A DNA stretch of 15,102 bases from DASSWG01 sp041689995 (lineage in GTDB: Bacteria > Bacteroidota > Bacteroidia > Flavobacteriales > Flavobacteriaceae): positions 1 through 15,102 of the forward strand of contig JBDNFD010000012.1 of NCBI GenBank assembly GCA_041689995.1. Reading direction: 5' to 3'. The notes under the pieces were generated by a model, which saw only the letters and a program-made list of their open reading frames with translations, searched no databases and was not told the origin of the DNA. This document shows, in pieces, positions 7,812 to 15,058 of the stretch. The translations under genes and the position numbers were made by a program. Every line of letters starts with the position of its first letter. The stretch's first letter is position 1.

Positions 7812-9791
7812 TTATGCTTTTTCAAAAATAAGCACTATTTTATTAAAGTCGGATGCCGCATTGATAACTTTAGAAAATTCGTCAAAACGGTTGGCGGGCA
7901 ATTCCATTTGGTTGTATTGTTCATCGATGATCACAGTGATTATTTTTCCTGTTTGTTCATAGTCGGAAATAAAACACATTTGTATTTTCCCTTCTTCGTT
8001 CATGTATTTTATCTCCATTTTCAAATCTTCTGGGTTGGAAAGCTTATAGCCTTCCGGAACCTCAAAAGTGATGCTTCGGTCATAAGCGCGCCTGACCAGA
8101 TTTTCCACAGATTGCACCCGTTCTTTCTTGGATTCGCTGTACAACTCACTTTGTGGGCCGATAAGCTGTCCGATGCGAAAAAGCGCCTTGTTCCCGGCCA
8201 ATTGAACAAAGCTTTGAGAAGTGACATCACCTTCGATCACGATTGGTTTCTGGCCAATATCCTCAGGGTTTGTGTTGCTTACCAAAATATTTTTGACCTC
8301 AAAATTATCGTCCAGTTCCAAAAAGCTCTTCTTAATCTCTGGCAACCGTTCTGGGGATATTCGGTCATAAAATGCTTGCGCGCTACTCATTGTGGTACCA
8401 TACTTTTTTATGACATAATGAACCTTTGGACTTGTCAGACCGGTGGAAAAATCAACCTCAATATCCATTTCGGTTTTGTTGTCCTTGGCTAATTTAGCAG
8501 GTATGTTTTCAAAAGTCGCGATACCTGTTACAAAACCACCCATGGAAACACTACTCACAAACATTCCGTCGGTGTGGGTATATTCTGGATTAATTAATCC
8601 CAGTCTGGAGTCGAGGGAAATGGGATCCAAAAACAAATTAATTTCGGGAAAATAGAGCAGTTCTTTTTCCAAATAATTATAGATCGCAAAATTTTTATCG
8701 AATGCATTTTTTGTCCGATCACAGGTAAAAACGAGTTGGGTCTTTATACCTATATTTTTGCAGATCGCAGTATATATCCTCAGCGCCCCAAGTTCTGTAT
8801 AGGCTTTGTTTTCTAAAATATTCTTCGGATTGGACAAATCATCGGGATAATTTTTCTGAAAATGAAAATTTTTCTTCAGATAATTTTCGAGTAGTCGAAT
8901 GTTTTCATCTGCTGGTTTTTTTTCGTCCAGACCTGCTAAGTCATATATCTTTTTTATGGCTTTTAAATCGTTTCTGGAAAATTCCGGATACGTATTTTCG
9001 TGCGTATAGCGAGCTATTTTTCCATAGTCCACCACATTTCGAAGATTAGAATATGTGTTTTTATCGAGTTTATAAGCTATTTTCCCCAAGTTTTTATCGA
9101 GATAGGCATAAGATTCCGGCTGCATTCCTCGGAGTGTGTCGATGGAAACCTTTAAGTAGTTGAGAGGCGACAAAGTAGTGTCTGTTACCATGTCGGGAAG
9201 GCCGTTATAAGATTTGCTTTCAATCACCAAATTGGCCGGCGAAATGATTTCCAAGCTTTCGTTGTATTTTATGTTTTCTCCTTGAATAGTATATATAATT
9301 CCGTACAAATCAGGGGATTTTTTTACCACGTACAGCAGTTCTATTTCGCTGCCGGGCTCCATACCGTCAAAAGCAAAATAATTGTAATCAGCTTCCATTT
9401 CTTGCGAATAACCCTTTTTCAGGTTTTCCATATTTTGAACGATCACTTTCCCATTTGGCAAAATAACCCGGGCTTTTGCTTTGACCACCTCATAAACATC
9501 ATCTAAGGAAATATACACGGTATTATTTTCTGCTATCCCGGCTTTGTCGTTCACATAAGTCCTTCCGTGGTACAAGTAATATTCATACAATTTCCCATCA
9601 TTTGCATCATATTCAAGTTGTACAATTCGATGGGTGAGCACGGAAACTTCCTTATTGGCCTTGTCCTCTTTGGACAGCGGCCATGGGGCAGGTGTTGTAT
9701 TCCAATCATATACCAAATATCTTGATTCTTGTCCAACAGCCGACTGCATTGCTATTATCAAAAAGAGAAAAGTGATTTTGAAAATTTTCAT
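7812..9791 (-). CDS. DUF3857 protein with degenerate transglutaminase-like domain
   Basis: A 659-residue exported protein. Residues 1-20 are a signal peptide (cleavage near AVG-QES). The first 250 residues are a DUF3857-like beta domain (ARVILPNGKVI, then DYNYFAFDGMEPGSEIEL). Residues about 270-400 correspond to the transglutaminase-like fold: LLENYLKKNFHFQ, then YTELGALRIYTAICKNIGI, then LFLDPIS. In the upstream paralogue the same landmark reads YGDCKDMASLL; here the catalytic Cys is absent, I find no matching His, and only the Asp (Asp389 in FLDP) remains. The enzyme is therefore probably inactive. The C-terminal third is a beta domain with FEVPEGYKLSNPEDL. The gene starts 17 bases after its paralogue ends. 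It may bind or position the active partner, or bind peptides or glycans; that is inference. Confidence 0.82.
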   Translation of the reverse strand: MKIFKITFLFLIIAMQSAVGQESRYLVYDWNTTPAPWPLSKEDKANKEVSVLTHRIVQLEYDANDGKLYEYYLYHGRTYVNDKAGIAENNTVYISLDDVYEVVKAKARVILPNGKVIVQNMENLKKGYSQEMEADYNYFAFDGMEPGSEIELLYVVKKSPDLYGIIYTIQGENIKYNESLEIISPANLVIESKSYNGLPDMVTDTTLSPLNYLKVSIDTLRGMQPESYAYLDKNLGKIAYKLDKNTYSNLRNVVDYGKIARYTHENTYPEFSRNDLKAIKKIYDLAGLDEKKPADENIRLLENYLKKNFHFQKNYPDDLSNPKNILENKAYTELGALRIYTAICKNIGIKTQLVFTCDRTKNAFDKNFAIYNYLEKELLYFPEINLFLDPISLDSRLGLINPEYTHTDGMFVSSVSMGGFVTGIATFENIPAKLAKDNKTEMDIEVDFSTGLTSPKVHYVIKKYGTTMSSAQAFYDRISPERLPEIKKSFLELDDNFEVKNILVSNTNPEDIGQKPIVIEGDVTSQSFVQLAGNKALFRIGQLIGPQSELYSESKKERVQSVENLVRRAYDRSITFEVPEGYKLSNPEDLKMEIKYMNEEGKIQMCFISDYEQTGKIITVIIDEQYNQMELPANRFDEFSKVINAASDFNKIVLIFEKA

Positions 9792-9808
9792 TTTTTTATG
9801 GAATATAA

Positions 9809-11749
9809 TTATGGTTTCTTATTTTTTTTAAGCACTAAACTTTGACTTGAAGCAGTTTTCAATTTTCGGGCAAAGTCATTCCATTCATCGAAAGTATCAG
9901 GTTCCAATTCCAAAGATGAAGTTTCCAGGAAATAGGTACAAGAAATTTTGCTTCCTGGTAATTTTTTATATTTAATGCTGAAAGAAAACTCCGGATGAGA
10001 AAGTTCTGTGTTTTCTGGCAAATATGTCAACGTATAGCCTTCCGGAATTTGTAGGATGTTTTCGTTTTCAATGGAATAATATAGTTGATAAATAAAGGAT
10101 TGTTTTCGGGTTTCGGGAATGATGCTGCCGTTCCAACTTTTTTTCAAAATCATATTGATATAAAGTTCGTCCCCATTTGTCACCACGTAATTTTCCAGTT
10201 CAAAATCACAAGAAAAATGACTGACATCTGCCGGCTCCACCTTTACCGACTCCATGTTTATGGAAAAAGTTTTATTGCCCATGCCGAACCAGGCTTCATA
10301 CATTTCCTGCCGATTGGCCTCGTTGAGTTGAGCTGTTCTTCCCCGAAATTTTTCTGAAAAATACCCAGTGGAAACATGATTCAAAGTTCCTTTTATTTTT
10401 CCGTTTTCAAACTGAAATGTTGAGACAGTTGAGCTTTTATTACTTGAAGCGGGCAAAATGGGAACTTTCACAGTTTCAAATTCGTCTGGGCCCAAATAGA
10501 TCAGTGCGGTTTTTCCTTGCACGAAGGAAGAGGGAATGCCAAATGGTACGTTTTTGGCGGTAGGGTCCAAAAACATATATTTCCCATTTTCTTTCCAAGC
10601 AGCGATCATATGGTTGACAGAAAAAATCATGGGGACTTCTTCAAAAGAATACGGAATATCCTGAGTGCCGATAAACGTATAATTCGCTGTAATTCCGGCT
10701 TGCCGTAACATTTGGACCAGTAACGAGGCCATATCCTTACAGTCGCCATAGCGCCTTTTGCAAACTAAAGTCGGTGCTCGTGGCACAAATCCGCCCAACC
10801 CATTTTCAATAGCAATATAACTGATGTGGTTTTGTACCCATTTATAAATTCCGCGCACCACTTCACGATCTGTTTGGCTGTATTTTCGAATAGAATCAAC
10901 CACTTGGGGCATTACCGGAAGGCTGTCGGCAACCACTGCATCAATATGTGTAGAATACCATTTGTAGAGATCGGCCAAATTCCGCGAAACGTCAATGGTT
11001 TCTCCATCTTTGGTTTTATAGTCAAGGACCCGGCAAATAATATGCGGCGCTAGCGACAAGAAATCAGGTCCGTTTTCTTCGAAATACAGTTTAGGAATGT
11101 TGTGTTTTTCCCACACATAAAAGGTGTTTTTCCCTTTGTTATAGGTTTTAAAATCGAAATCTGTTTCAGAACAATTAAAATATGAAAAATCAATTTGAAT
11201 GCCATCTTCCACTTGTAGGACAAGTTTTTGATGTTCTACAGGGTAGTAATTGCTAAAGAAAAACCTACCAAAAAACCGAGGCTCTTTTAGTATTCGACTA
11301 TATTCCAAATGGGTTTTGGCGCCTTTTTGCAACGCTGGAAATGTGAATTCTTTCGCATGTGTGCCGTCATAAAAAATATCATTACTGAGCACTTTTCGAG
11401 AGCTGATTTCTTTGACTTTTATTTTGTCGAACCTATTGCCGTTGGGCACAAGTGTATATGCTTTCAGATCGGTTATTTCCGAAAAATAAGACTCGAACTC
11501 CAGTGAGGTTTGGGAATAGTTGCCGGCATGCTGGGTCAAAAAATAATTATCTTCTTTTTCGTTTTTTTCGATAACCACTTTGTTATCATCGATTTCCAAC
11601 GTCACTTCAGTTATTTTTTGCAGGCCAACAACATCTTCATTTGGGTATTTCTTGGAATACTCATCAAATTGTCCCGCTATTTGCTGGGCAAAAGAAAAAT
11701 TGCACATTCCGATACTTAGGCATAAAACAAGTGTAATATATTTTTTCAA
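9809..11749 (-). CDS. DUF3857 and transglutaminase-like domain protein
   Basis: A 646-residue exported protein. Residues 1-21 form a signal peptide (cleavage near SFA-QQI). Residues about 40-230 are the DUF3857 domain (LVPNGNRFD, FPALQKGAKTHLEYSR). Residues about 285-400 are a transglutaminase-like (papain-fold) domain with a full triad: Cys337 in RRYGDCKDMASLL, His380 in VNHMIAAW and Asp395 in FLDPT. Such enzymes are thiol peptidases, amidases or cross-linkers; which reaction this one performs is not visible. A C-terminal beta domain follows (IPEGYTLTYLPENTEL). The start is a TTG at 11747-11749: an in-frame stop lies at 11762-11764 with no ATG between, and the signal peptide begins at once. 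It starts 4 bases after the MORN gene's stop, so translational coupling is likely. Probably periplasmic or surface-anchored. Confidence 0.88.
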   Translation of the reverse strand: MKKYITLVLCLSIGMCNFSFAQQIAGQFDEYSKKYPNEDVVGLQKITEVTLEIDDNKVVIEKNEKEDNYFLTQHAGNYSQTSLEFESYFSEITDLKAYTLVPNGNRFDKIKVKEISSRKVLSNDIFYDGTHAKEFTFPALQKGAKTHLEYSRILKEPRFFGRFFFSNYYPVEHQKLVLQVEDGIQIDFSYFNCSETDFDFKTYNKGKNTFYVWEKHNIPKLYFEENGPDFLSLAPHIICRVLDYKTKDGETIDVSRNLADLYKWYSTHIDAVVADSLPVMPQVVDSIRKYSQTDREVVRGIYKWVQNHISYIAIENGLGGFVPRAPTLVCKRRYGDCKDMASLLVQMLRQAGITANYTFIGTQDIPYSFEEVPMIFSVNHMIAAWKENGKYMFLDPTAKNVPFGIPSSFVQGKTALIYLGPDEFETVKVPILPASSNKSSTVSTFQFENGKIKGTLNHVSTGYFSEKFRGRTAQLNEANRQEMYEAWFGMGNKTFSINMESVKVEPADVSHFSCDFELENYVVTNGDELYINMILKKSWNGSIIPETRKQSFIYQLYYSIENENILQIPEGYTLTYLPENTELSHPEFSFSIKYKKLPGSKISCTYFLETSSLELEPDTFDEWNDFARKLKTASSQSLVLKKNKKP

Positions 11750-11753
11750 GGAT

Positions 11754-12023
11754 TTATATTTTTAATTCTTCCAAAAGCCAACCGTCTTTGTATTTGTATT
11801 TTCGTATCAATTTACCGTTTTGATCATATTCTTCCACTAGGCCATTGAGTTCGTCATTGGAATAAAGTTCTTTTTTCCGCAATTTCCCATTCGGATAATA
11901 TAAAAGTCTTGTTCCTTCCAGGTTTCCCCAAACATATTCTGCCTCAGATTTTATTTTTCCGTCTGGATAATATGCTGTGCGTTTCCCATTGTTTTCGTTG
12001 GCTTTATAAATGCTTTCTTCCAA
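11754..12023 (-). CDS. MORN-repeat protein, C-terminal segment
   Basis: Segment 3, 89 codons from a TTG at 12023 which is an internal leucine of YYQNGQLLEE; the frame is open upstream to the junction at 12053-12059. It holds the last three to four MORN units (AYYPDGKIKSEAEY, LYYPNGKLRKKELY, EYDQNGKLIRKYKY) and ends GWLLEELKI. No start signal of its own is seen. Its stop codon at 11754-11756 is 4 bases before the TTG start of the DUF3857/transglutaminase gene. That is the expected spacing for the end of the upstream operon gene and supports this being the real C-terminus of the composite protein. Confidence 0.6.
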   Translation of the reverse strand: MEESIYKANENNGKRTAYYPDGKIKSEAEYVWGNLEGTRLLYYPNGKLRKKELYSNDELNGLVEEYDQNGKLIRKYKYKDGWLLEELKI

Positions 12024-13063
12024 TAATTGACCGTTTTGGTAATATTCCTTATAGGGCCCGTGAACATTCCTTTATCAATTTCATAAATGCGTGCGATTTG
12101 TCCATTTTCGTACCGCACGTTTATTTTTCCACTTTCCAATTTAAGCGGAATTGTGTCTTGCGGCTTATCTGGGGAAATATAGCCCACCACCCTTCCGTGG
12201 TTGTAATATCTGATGTGGTTCAGCTTCCCTGTTTCTGGATCGAAAAATCTCTTAAATCCGTGCAGTTCTCCATATTTATATGTGTTAATAGTATTTAGGT
12301 TTCCGTGTCGGTCAAAATATTTATTCTCCCCTTCCAATTTCCGATTCTTATTGGTATAAGTTTGTGATATTTGGCCATTGTCATAGTATCGGACAACCGA
12401 TCCTTCTTGGTAACCCATTACATAATCGGTTTCCATGTCTATTTCCCCATTGGGATGGTGCCAAATCCATTCACCGGTCATGTTGTCATTGAAATATTTT
12501 CCTTTTGTGCTGACCTGACCGTTGCCGTAATAGCGAATATATGAGCCGTGTTTTACCCCATTGAGGTATTCAATATCAAACCTTTTTTGGCCATTCGGAT
12601 AGAATGCCATTGCATGTCCAGTCCCGTTTTTTAATTCACTTATTTTTGAAATGGAATCATTTGCAAAACTGGTTATCGAAAGCAACATCCCATTTTGGTA
12701 ATATTCCGTCATCCTTCGCGTTCTATCCGGATAATAATAAGTTTGCGTGCCGTTGAACTCGCTGTCTTTATAATAGTTTTTAGAAATCAAACTTCCGGCC
12801 GGATTATACTCATACCATTTCCCATGCTTTTTCCCGTCGGAATAATATCCTTGATAATGCATTTCTCCCGAAGGATAATAGCCTGCATAATATCCATTTA
12901 GAGTGTCTTTCTTATAAATATAACTTTCAGAAACCTGCCCGTGTGGATAATATCTTTTTTGGATACCTTCCAGCAAACCTTCTTTGTCATAATTTTCGTT
13001 CGAACTCAATAATCCATTTTCGTCAAAAAATTCCCAGTATCCGGTTTGGTTATTATTTTCCAA
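11951..13063 (-). CDS. MORN-repeat protein, middle segment
   Basis: Segment 2, 370 codons as read from a TTG at 13063. That TTG is almost certainly an internal leucine: the same frame is open upstream through AEKL to the Gly-Pro junction at 13072-13078. There is no signal peptide, ATG or promoter box. It holds about 12 MORN_2/YwqK repeats (RYYPHGQVSESYIY, GYYPSGEMHYQGYY, WHHPNGEIDMETDY). One stretch departs from the pattern (YISPDKPQDTIPLKLESG). After GMFTGP (about residue 337) the pattern is lost and the frame ends in about 33 unrelated residues, while the -1 frame reads GPYKEYYQNGQ, a good MORN unit. Best taken as the middle of the composite gene and not as a separate gene. Confidence 0.6.
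   Translation of the reverse strand: MENNNQTGYWEFFDENGLLSSNENYDKEGLLEGIQKRYYPHGQVSESYIYKKDTLNGYYAGYYPSGEMHYQGYYSDGKKHGKWYEYNPAGSLISKNYYKDSEFNGTQTYYYPDRTRRMTEYYQNGMLLSITSFANDSISKISELKNGTGHAMAFYPNGQKRFDIEYLNGVKHGSYIRYYGNGQVSTKGKYFNDNMTGEWIWHHPNGEIDMETDYVMGYQEGSVVRYYDNGQISQTYTNKNRKLEGENKYFDRHGNLNTINTYKYGELHGFKRFFDPETGKLNHIRYYNHGRVVGYISPDKPQDTIPLKLESGKINVRYENGQIARIYEIDKGMFTGPIRNITKTVNYWKKAFIKPTKTMGNAQHIIQTEK
12053..12059 (-). other. Frame junction 2 (-1), GGGCCCT
   Basis: On the minus strand the frame reads ACG-GGC-CCT-ATA, and the -1 frame reads GGG-CCC-TAT-AAG (GPYK). This is an exact X_XXY_YYZ slippery heptamer in the correct phase. One extra G or C in the run would equally restore the frame. 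The downstream sequence is AT-rich and shows only a weak CCAA/TTGG pairing, with no strong stem. Confidence 0.65.
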
Positions 13064-15024
13064 TTTTTCCGCGGGCCACCGACGACTCCATGAATATTAT
13101 ATCCTTCATAGTCGATTTTTCCCCAGCTGCGATCACCTTCCACAATAACATTCCCATCCTCGTCAAAAAATTTGTAATCTGCTATTTTCCCCTTTTTCAA
13201 ATTGTACACGCTGGTTTTTAAACCGTTCGAGGAATAATTAGTTCTTATGGAATTGGTGCCATTTTCGTACACAATTTTTGTTTCCAATGTTCCATCACGA
13301 TAATATTCCTTCCACGTTCCGGTAATTTCACCTTTGGAATAAGTACCTTCAGCTTGAACCTGTCCATCGCGGTACCACAATGTATAAGGACCATTCCAAA
13401 AGTTCTCCTTAAAACTAACTTTCCTGTATAATTGTCGGTTGTAATAGTAATCTTCGTAAAGGTTTTCTGCAAGATCATTTTTGTAAAAAACAGAATATTC
13501 GAGGGAACCGTCCGGAAAAAATTTTTGGCACAAACCTTCCTTTTTTCCTTTTTTCATAGGGTGAATTTCTTTTACGGCACCTGTGGGATAATAATAGGTC
13601 AAGGTATCCGTCAGTGCTCCGTCTTTGTGGTGCATGCTGCGCTGTATAGATCCCGTGGGGTTATAGAAAACCGTATTTCCATTCAGATTCCCATTTTCGT
13701 AATTTTGCTTGTTGCTAAGTTGTCCGTTGGGATACCAGGACATATAAACCCCGTCATATAAGCCATTTTTATAATAAATGGAGTCCTTTGTTTTTCCGTT
13801 ATCATAATACCAAACCCAAGTACCTTCCTTTTCACCTTTTCCATTGAAAATTCCATGAGACATAACGCCCCCTGAATTATTAATAAATTTAGCATAACCA
13901 TTAAAATTTTCGCCTGAAGCATCAAGATTCCCCAAAGCTGCCAAATCTAATTTTTTGTTGAACAAACTTTCCAGATCATAGTTTTTCCCGTTGAATTGAA
14001 CTGTTTTTGTTTTGGGCATTTTTTTCATTTCCTCGGCACACCACGCCAAAAAATCGTCGTATTTGTATTTTTCTATAACCTTGTTGAAGTTTTCATTATG
14101 GCTGCTGACAAGCATTAAATAGCTCAATTTATCAAATTTTTCCTCTTGAAGCATTTTGTCGAAAAAAGGCAGGTAAAATTGATTCCAAAAACCCGGATCT
14201 TTCGGATTATAGTCACATCTGTCCATCACCAAATAGGTTTGTTTAATAATGTCTATCGGGATTTCGCTGGGCACTTCATAGCGATCATCGAGCGCCACGC
14301 GATTTTTGATCAGCAGATTTATCTGGGGAAAATTGTCTCCTTGCGAAAGCTTTATCCCGCGAGGTTTCAACAAAGTATCGCCGACCAAAGTTTTATCCAA
14401 TAACAACAGCAGTTGGTTGGCGCGCGACGATGATGGTTCTATCAAATAAAACCCTGCGGCAGACATCAGTGCCTTTTCGTAATCGCCCTCTTGCAAGGCC
14501 AATTTTGACAAATAAAAATGACTGCTGGCATGGAATGGGTTCAACTGGACCGAACGCTTTAAATCGGCAAGTGCTTTTTCATATTTTTCCAATTTCATAA
14601 AGGTGACCGCCCGGTTGAAATATAGTAAAGCACTGTAGGAAAAACGTTCAATCCCTTTGTCAAAAACCTCAATAGCTTTTTCGGATTTGTCCATTTCGTC
14701 CAGTGCGGTGCCCAAATTCAAATAAAAACCGGCAAGTTCACTTTTGTTTAGGGAAAGGCCTTCGTGGGCATATTTTTCCGCTTCTTTGTATTTTCCCCAA
14801 GCTATGTACGAAAGTATTTTTTCGTACAATGCCACCGGATATTGGTCGTCCCCATCCGCAATGCTGTTATATAAGGCTATCGCTTGTTCATAATGAGCAC
14901 TATCGTGAAGGGCAACCCCCTTTTGGATCACTTCGGTGGAAATGGTATTCTTTGTCTTTTCCTGAGAGAAGCTATTGAACGCAATAAATAAGGATAAAAA
15001 AAGTAGTCTTTTTCGATATATCAT
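13006..15024 (-). CDS. TPR and MORN-repeat exported protein, N-terminal segment
   Basis: Segment 1, 672 codons as read. Residues 1-20 form a signal peptide (cleavage near SFS-QEK). Residues about 31-205 hold about five tetratricopeptide repeats (for example AIEVFDKGIERFSYSALLYF and ALADLKRSVQLNPFHASSHF), a protein-binding superhelix. Residues about 210-375 are a linker of no recognised family (DRCDYNPKDPGFWNQFYLPF). From about residue 390 onward there are about ten MORN_2/YwqK repeats of roughly 23 residues, with the core WYxNGQ. After Gly650-Pro651 the reading leaves the repeat pattern and ends in about 21 unrelated residues, while the -1 frame continues with MORN repeats. The true product therefore probably extends into the next segment. 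First gene of the minus-strand cluster. Function unknown; some databases label such repeats 'YwqK antitoxin', which should not be taken literally. Confidence 0.85.
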   Translation of the reverse strand: MIYRKRLLFLSLFIAFNSFSQEKTKNTISTEVIQKGVALHDSAHYEQAIALYNSIADGDDQYPVALYEKILSYIAWGKYKEAEKYAHEGLSLNKSELAGFYLNLGTALDEMDKSEKAIEVFDKGIERFSYSALLYFNRAVTFMKLEKYEKALADLKRSVQLNPFHASSHFYLSKLALQEGDYEKALMSAAGFYLIEPSSSRANQLLLLLDKTLVGDTLLKPRGIKLSQGDNFPQINLLIKNRVALDDRYEVPSEIPIDIIKQTYLVMDRCDYNPKDPGFWNQFYLPFFDKMLQEEKFDKLSYLMLVSSHNENFNKVIEKYKYDDFLAWCAEEMKKMPKTKTVQFNGKNYDLESLFNKKLDLAALGNLDASGENFNGYAKFINNSGGVMSHGIFNGKGEKEGTWVWYYDNGKTKDSIYYKNGLYDGVYMSWYPNGQLSNKQNYENGNLNGNTVFYNPTGSIQRSMHHKDGALTDTLTYYYPTGAVKEIHPMKKGKKEGLCQKFFPDGSLEYSVFYKNDLAENLYEDYYYNRQLYRKVSFKENFWNGPYTLWYRDGQVQAEGTYSKGEITGTWKEYYRDGTLETKIVYENGTNSIRTNYSSNGLKTSVYNLKKGKIADYKFFDEDGNVIVEGDRSWGKIDYEGYNIHGVVGGPRKNWKIITKPDTGNFLTKMDY
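13072..13078 (-). other. Frame junction 1 (-1), TGGCCCG
   Basis: On the minus strand the frame reads GGT-GGC-CCG-CGG. Stepping back one base after CCC gives GCG-GAA-AAA-TTG-GAA (AEKLE), and the repeat pattern resumes. The codon pair is Gly650-Pro651. As a slippery heptamer it is imperfect, since the first X is T. One extra C in the GGCCC run would also restore the frame. Confidence 0.65.
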
Positions 15025-15050
15025 GATATAAATTGAAGAAATACAAATTT

Positions 15051-15058
15051 CAAATATA
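15051..15058 (-). promoter_or_regulatory. -7 promoter box for the TPR-MORN operon
   Basis: The minus strand reads TATATTTG, an exact TAnnTTTG match, 26 bases before the ATG at 15022-15024. The leader would be about 20 bases and AT-rich, without a Shine-Dalgarno sequence, as is normal in this phylum. No TTG/TTTG is seen at the -33 position. As the later gaps are only 4-33 bases, this may drive all five genes down to 4476. Confidence 0.45.

Larger units (their letters stand above)
11760..13854 (-). repeat. MORN_2/YwqK tandem repeat array, about 25 units
   Basis: A recurring unit of about 23 codons with the core (W/Y/F)YxxG(Q/K/S), a variable strand, then KNGxxxG. It is also visible in DNA: on the plus strand a word like CCATTCGGATAATA recurs, for example near 11888, 11958, 12592, 12727, 12942 and 13580. 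The units are diverged, not identical, so the array looks old and not recently expanded. It runs across both frame junctions without a break in spacing. Confidence 0.8.
11754..15024 (-). pseudogene. Frame-disrupted TPR-MORN gene, composite of three segments (1090 codons)
   Basis: The three segments listed separately fit together as one gene. The signal peptide and TPRs are in segment 1, and MORN repeats run without a gap through all three. Segment 1 has the only ATG; the first possible starts of segments 2 and 3 are TTG leucine codons inside repeats. Each junction needs a -1 shift (or one inserted base), at 13072-13078 and 12053-12059, and no other stop or gap is needed. The composite spans a signal peptide, about five TPRs, a linker, and about 25 MORN units. 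It may be a true pseudogene, a sequencing artefact, or a gene using frameshifting. With the reading frame otherwise preserved throughout, long-term decay is the least likely. The next gene starts 4 bases downstream. Confidence 0.6.

Noticed and set aside
7908..8492. Long plus-strand reading frame opposite the degenerate DUF3857 gene
   Set aside because: Antisense shadow of a well-supported gene, with no domain, signal peptide or promoter box. The same applies to the other plus-strand frames between 4550 and 14980.
11754..13063. Segments 2 and 3 as independent MORN genes
   Set aside because: Both would need TTG starts inside repeat units, have no promoter box, leader or signal peptide, and continue the repeat pattern of the preceding segment.
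13072..13095. Canonical A-rich slippery site (AAA-AAT, 13064-13070 area) as cause of junction 1
   Set aside because: The heptamer would be G_AAA_AAT, with a poor match for the P-site tRNA. The GGC-CCG pair just upstream restores the repeat pattern equally well and resembles junction 2.
11760..13854. CRISPR-like or recent tandem DNA repeat
   Set aside because: The repeating GGATAATA-like word follows from the codons of diverged MORN units. Units are not identical and there are no spacers.
11754..15024. Toxin-antitoxin system, because MORN_2 repeats are often labelled 'YwqK family antitoxin'
   Set aside because: The label is inherited from database names. There is no toxin gene, and the protein is exported and very long.
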